Source: Coxiellaceae bacterium
Lineage (GTDB): Bacteria > Pseudomonadota > Gammaproteobacteria > Coxiellales > Coxiellaceae
DNA: 5,761 nt
Reading direction: 5' to 3'
Assembly (NCBI GenBank): GCA_003450655.1
Contig: DMFG01000088.1
Location: 1-5,761 of the forward strand
The notes under the pieces are model-generated. The model saw nothing but the letters and a program-made list of their open reading frames with translations. It was not told the origin of the DNA and did no database searches. A program made the position numbers and the translations under genes. Positions 5,599 to 5,761 of this stretch are shown piece by piece (the first letter of the stretch is position 1; every line of letters begins with the position of its first letter).

Positions 5599-5761
5599 TT
5601 ACGCAACCTGATGACGAGAGCGATGCTTGGATGATCGATTTGACGATGCAGTTGATCGTGAAGCATGGCCAGAACGGTTACCTGACTGATTACTTGAACG
5701 TTGCGTTGAAGATCGTCTCGAAGATGCTCCTGATCGCGAACCCTCATTAGAACTTTGGCGT
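5599..5761 (-). CDS. 3' end of a gene with a Ser/Arg-rich C-terminal tail (partial)
   Basis: A minus-strand frame runs from the window edge to a TAA at 5599-5601, giving 53 C-terminal residues. Nineteen are Ser and ten Arg; most of the rest are Asn, Gln, Gly, His, Ala and Thr, with one Glu. It includes units such as SRSG, NRSG, RRSS, QRSS and NRSS. This is a strongly basic, disordered tail of the kind that binds nucleic acid. In 39 of the 53 codons the third base is A or T, in keeping with the AT-rich neighbours. The competing plus-strand frame over the same bases is rich in G/C third positions, which argues that it is the shadow. The body of the protein is outside the window. A DEAD-box RNA helicase (RhlE-like) or another RNA- or DNA-binding protein is possible, but nothing visible decides it. 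Confidence 0.6.
   Translation of the reverse strand, partial: RQSSNEGSRSGASSRRSSTQRSSNQSGNRSGHASRSTASSNRSSKHRSRHQVA

Noticed and set aside
5529..5750. 73-residue plus-strand open frame
   Set aside because: Its second half lies opposite the SR-rich minus frame, its third codon positions there are rich in G and C unlike all neighbours, its start has no ribosome binding site, and it follows a terminator with no visible promoter.

Overview
The window looks like a piece of a fairly AT-rich gammaproteobacterial chromosome. Evidence is a lipopolysaccharide heptosyltransferase (Gram-negative outer membrane), a Der GTPase of ordinary bacterial form, and a periplasmic DsbA-family protein. From memory, that last protein most resembles Coxiella Com1 and Legionella DsbA2, with the same CGxC region and VVFKELPIFGG block. 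This hints at the Legionellales or a relative, but the placement is inference and no database search was possible.

Layout. The left edge (1-296) has no gene I can support. It holds ambiguous edge frames and the terminator of the minus-strand operon. Bases 297-2672 carry that operon, read right to left: der (ribosome assembly GTPase) followed 39 bp later by waaF (heptosyltransferase II), closed by a hairpin plus T-run just after waaF. Bases 2673-2828 are a divergent intergenic region with a 16-bp palindrome close to der.

From 2829 the genes run on the plus strand: an orphan MoaD/ThiS-like sulfur-carrier protein ending in Gly-Gly, a small secreted glutamine-rich coiled-coil protein, a complete HMG-CoA lyase (mvaB), and the Com1/DsbA2-like thiol-disulfide protein. 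The last three are each preceded by a gap with its own inverted repeat, and two of these gaps also hold a plausible promoter. They are therefore probably separate transcription units rather than one operon. A strong rho-independent terminator follows the DsbA-like gene. At the right edge the 3' end of a convergent minus-strand gene enters the window, encoding a serine/arginine-rich low-complexity tail.

The genes do not form one pathway. They cover housekeeping (Der), envelope biogenesis (WaaF, DsbA-like, the secreted coiled coil), leucine/ketone-body carbon metabolism (HMG-CoA lyase) and a sulfur carrier of unknown partner. I see no defence system, CRISPR array, insertion sequence, tRNA or rRNA. 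The points most worth a second look are the SR-rich tail, the orphan sulfur carrier, the small coiled-coil protein, and the inverted repeats sitting on or near likely promoters.
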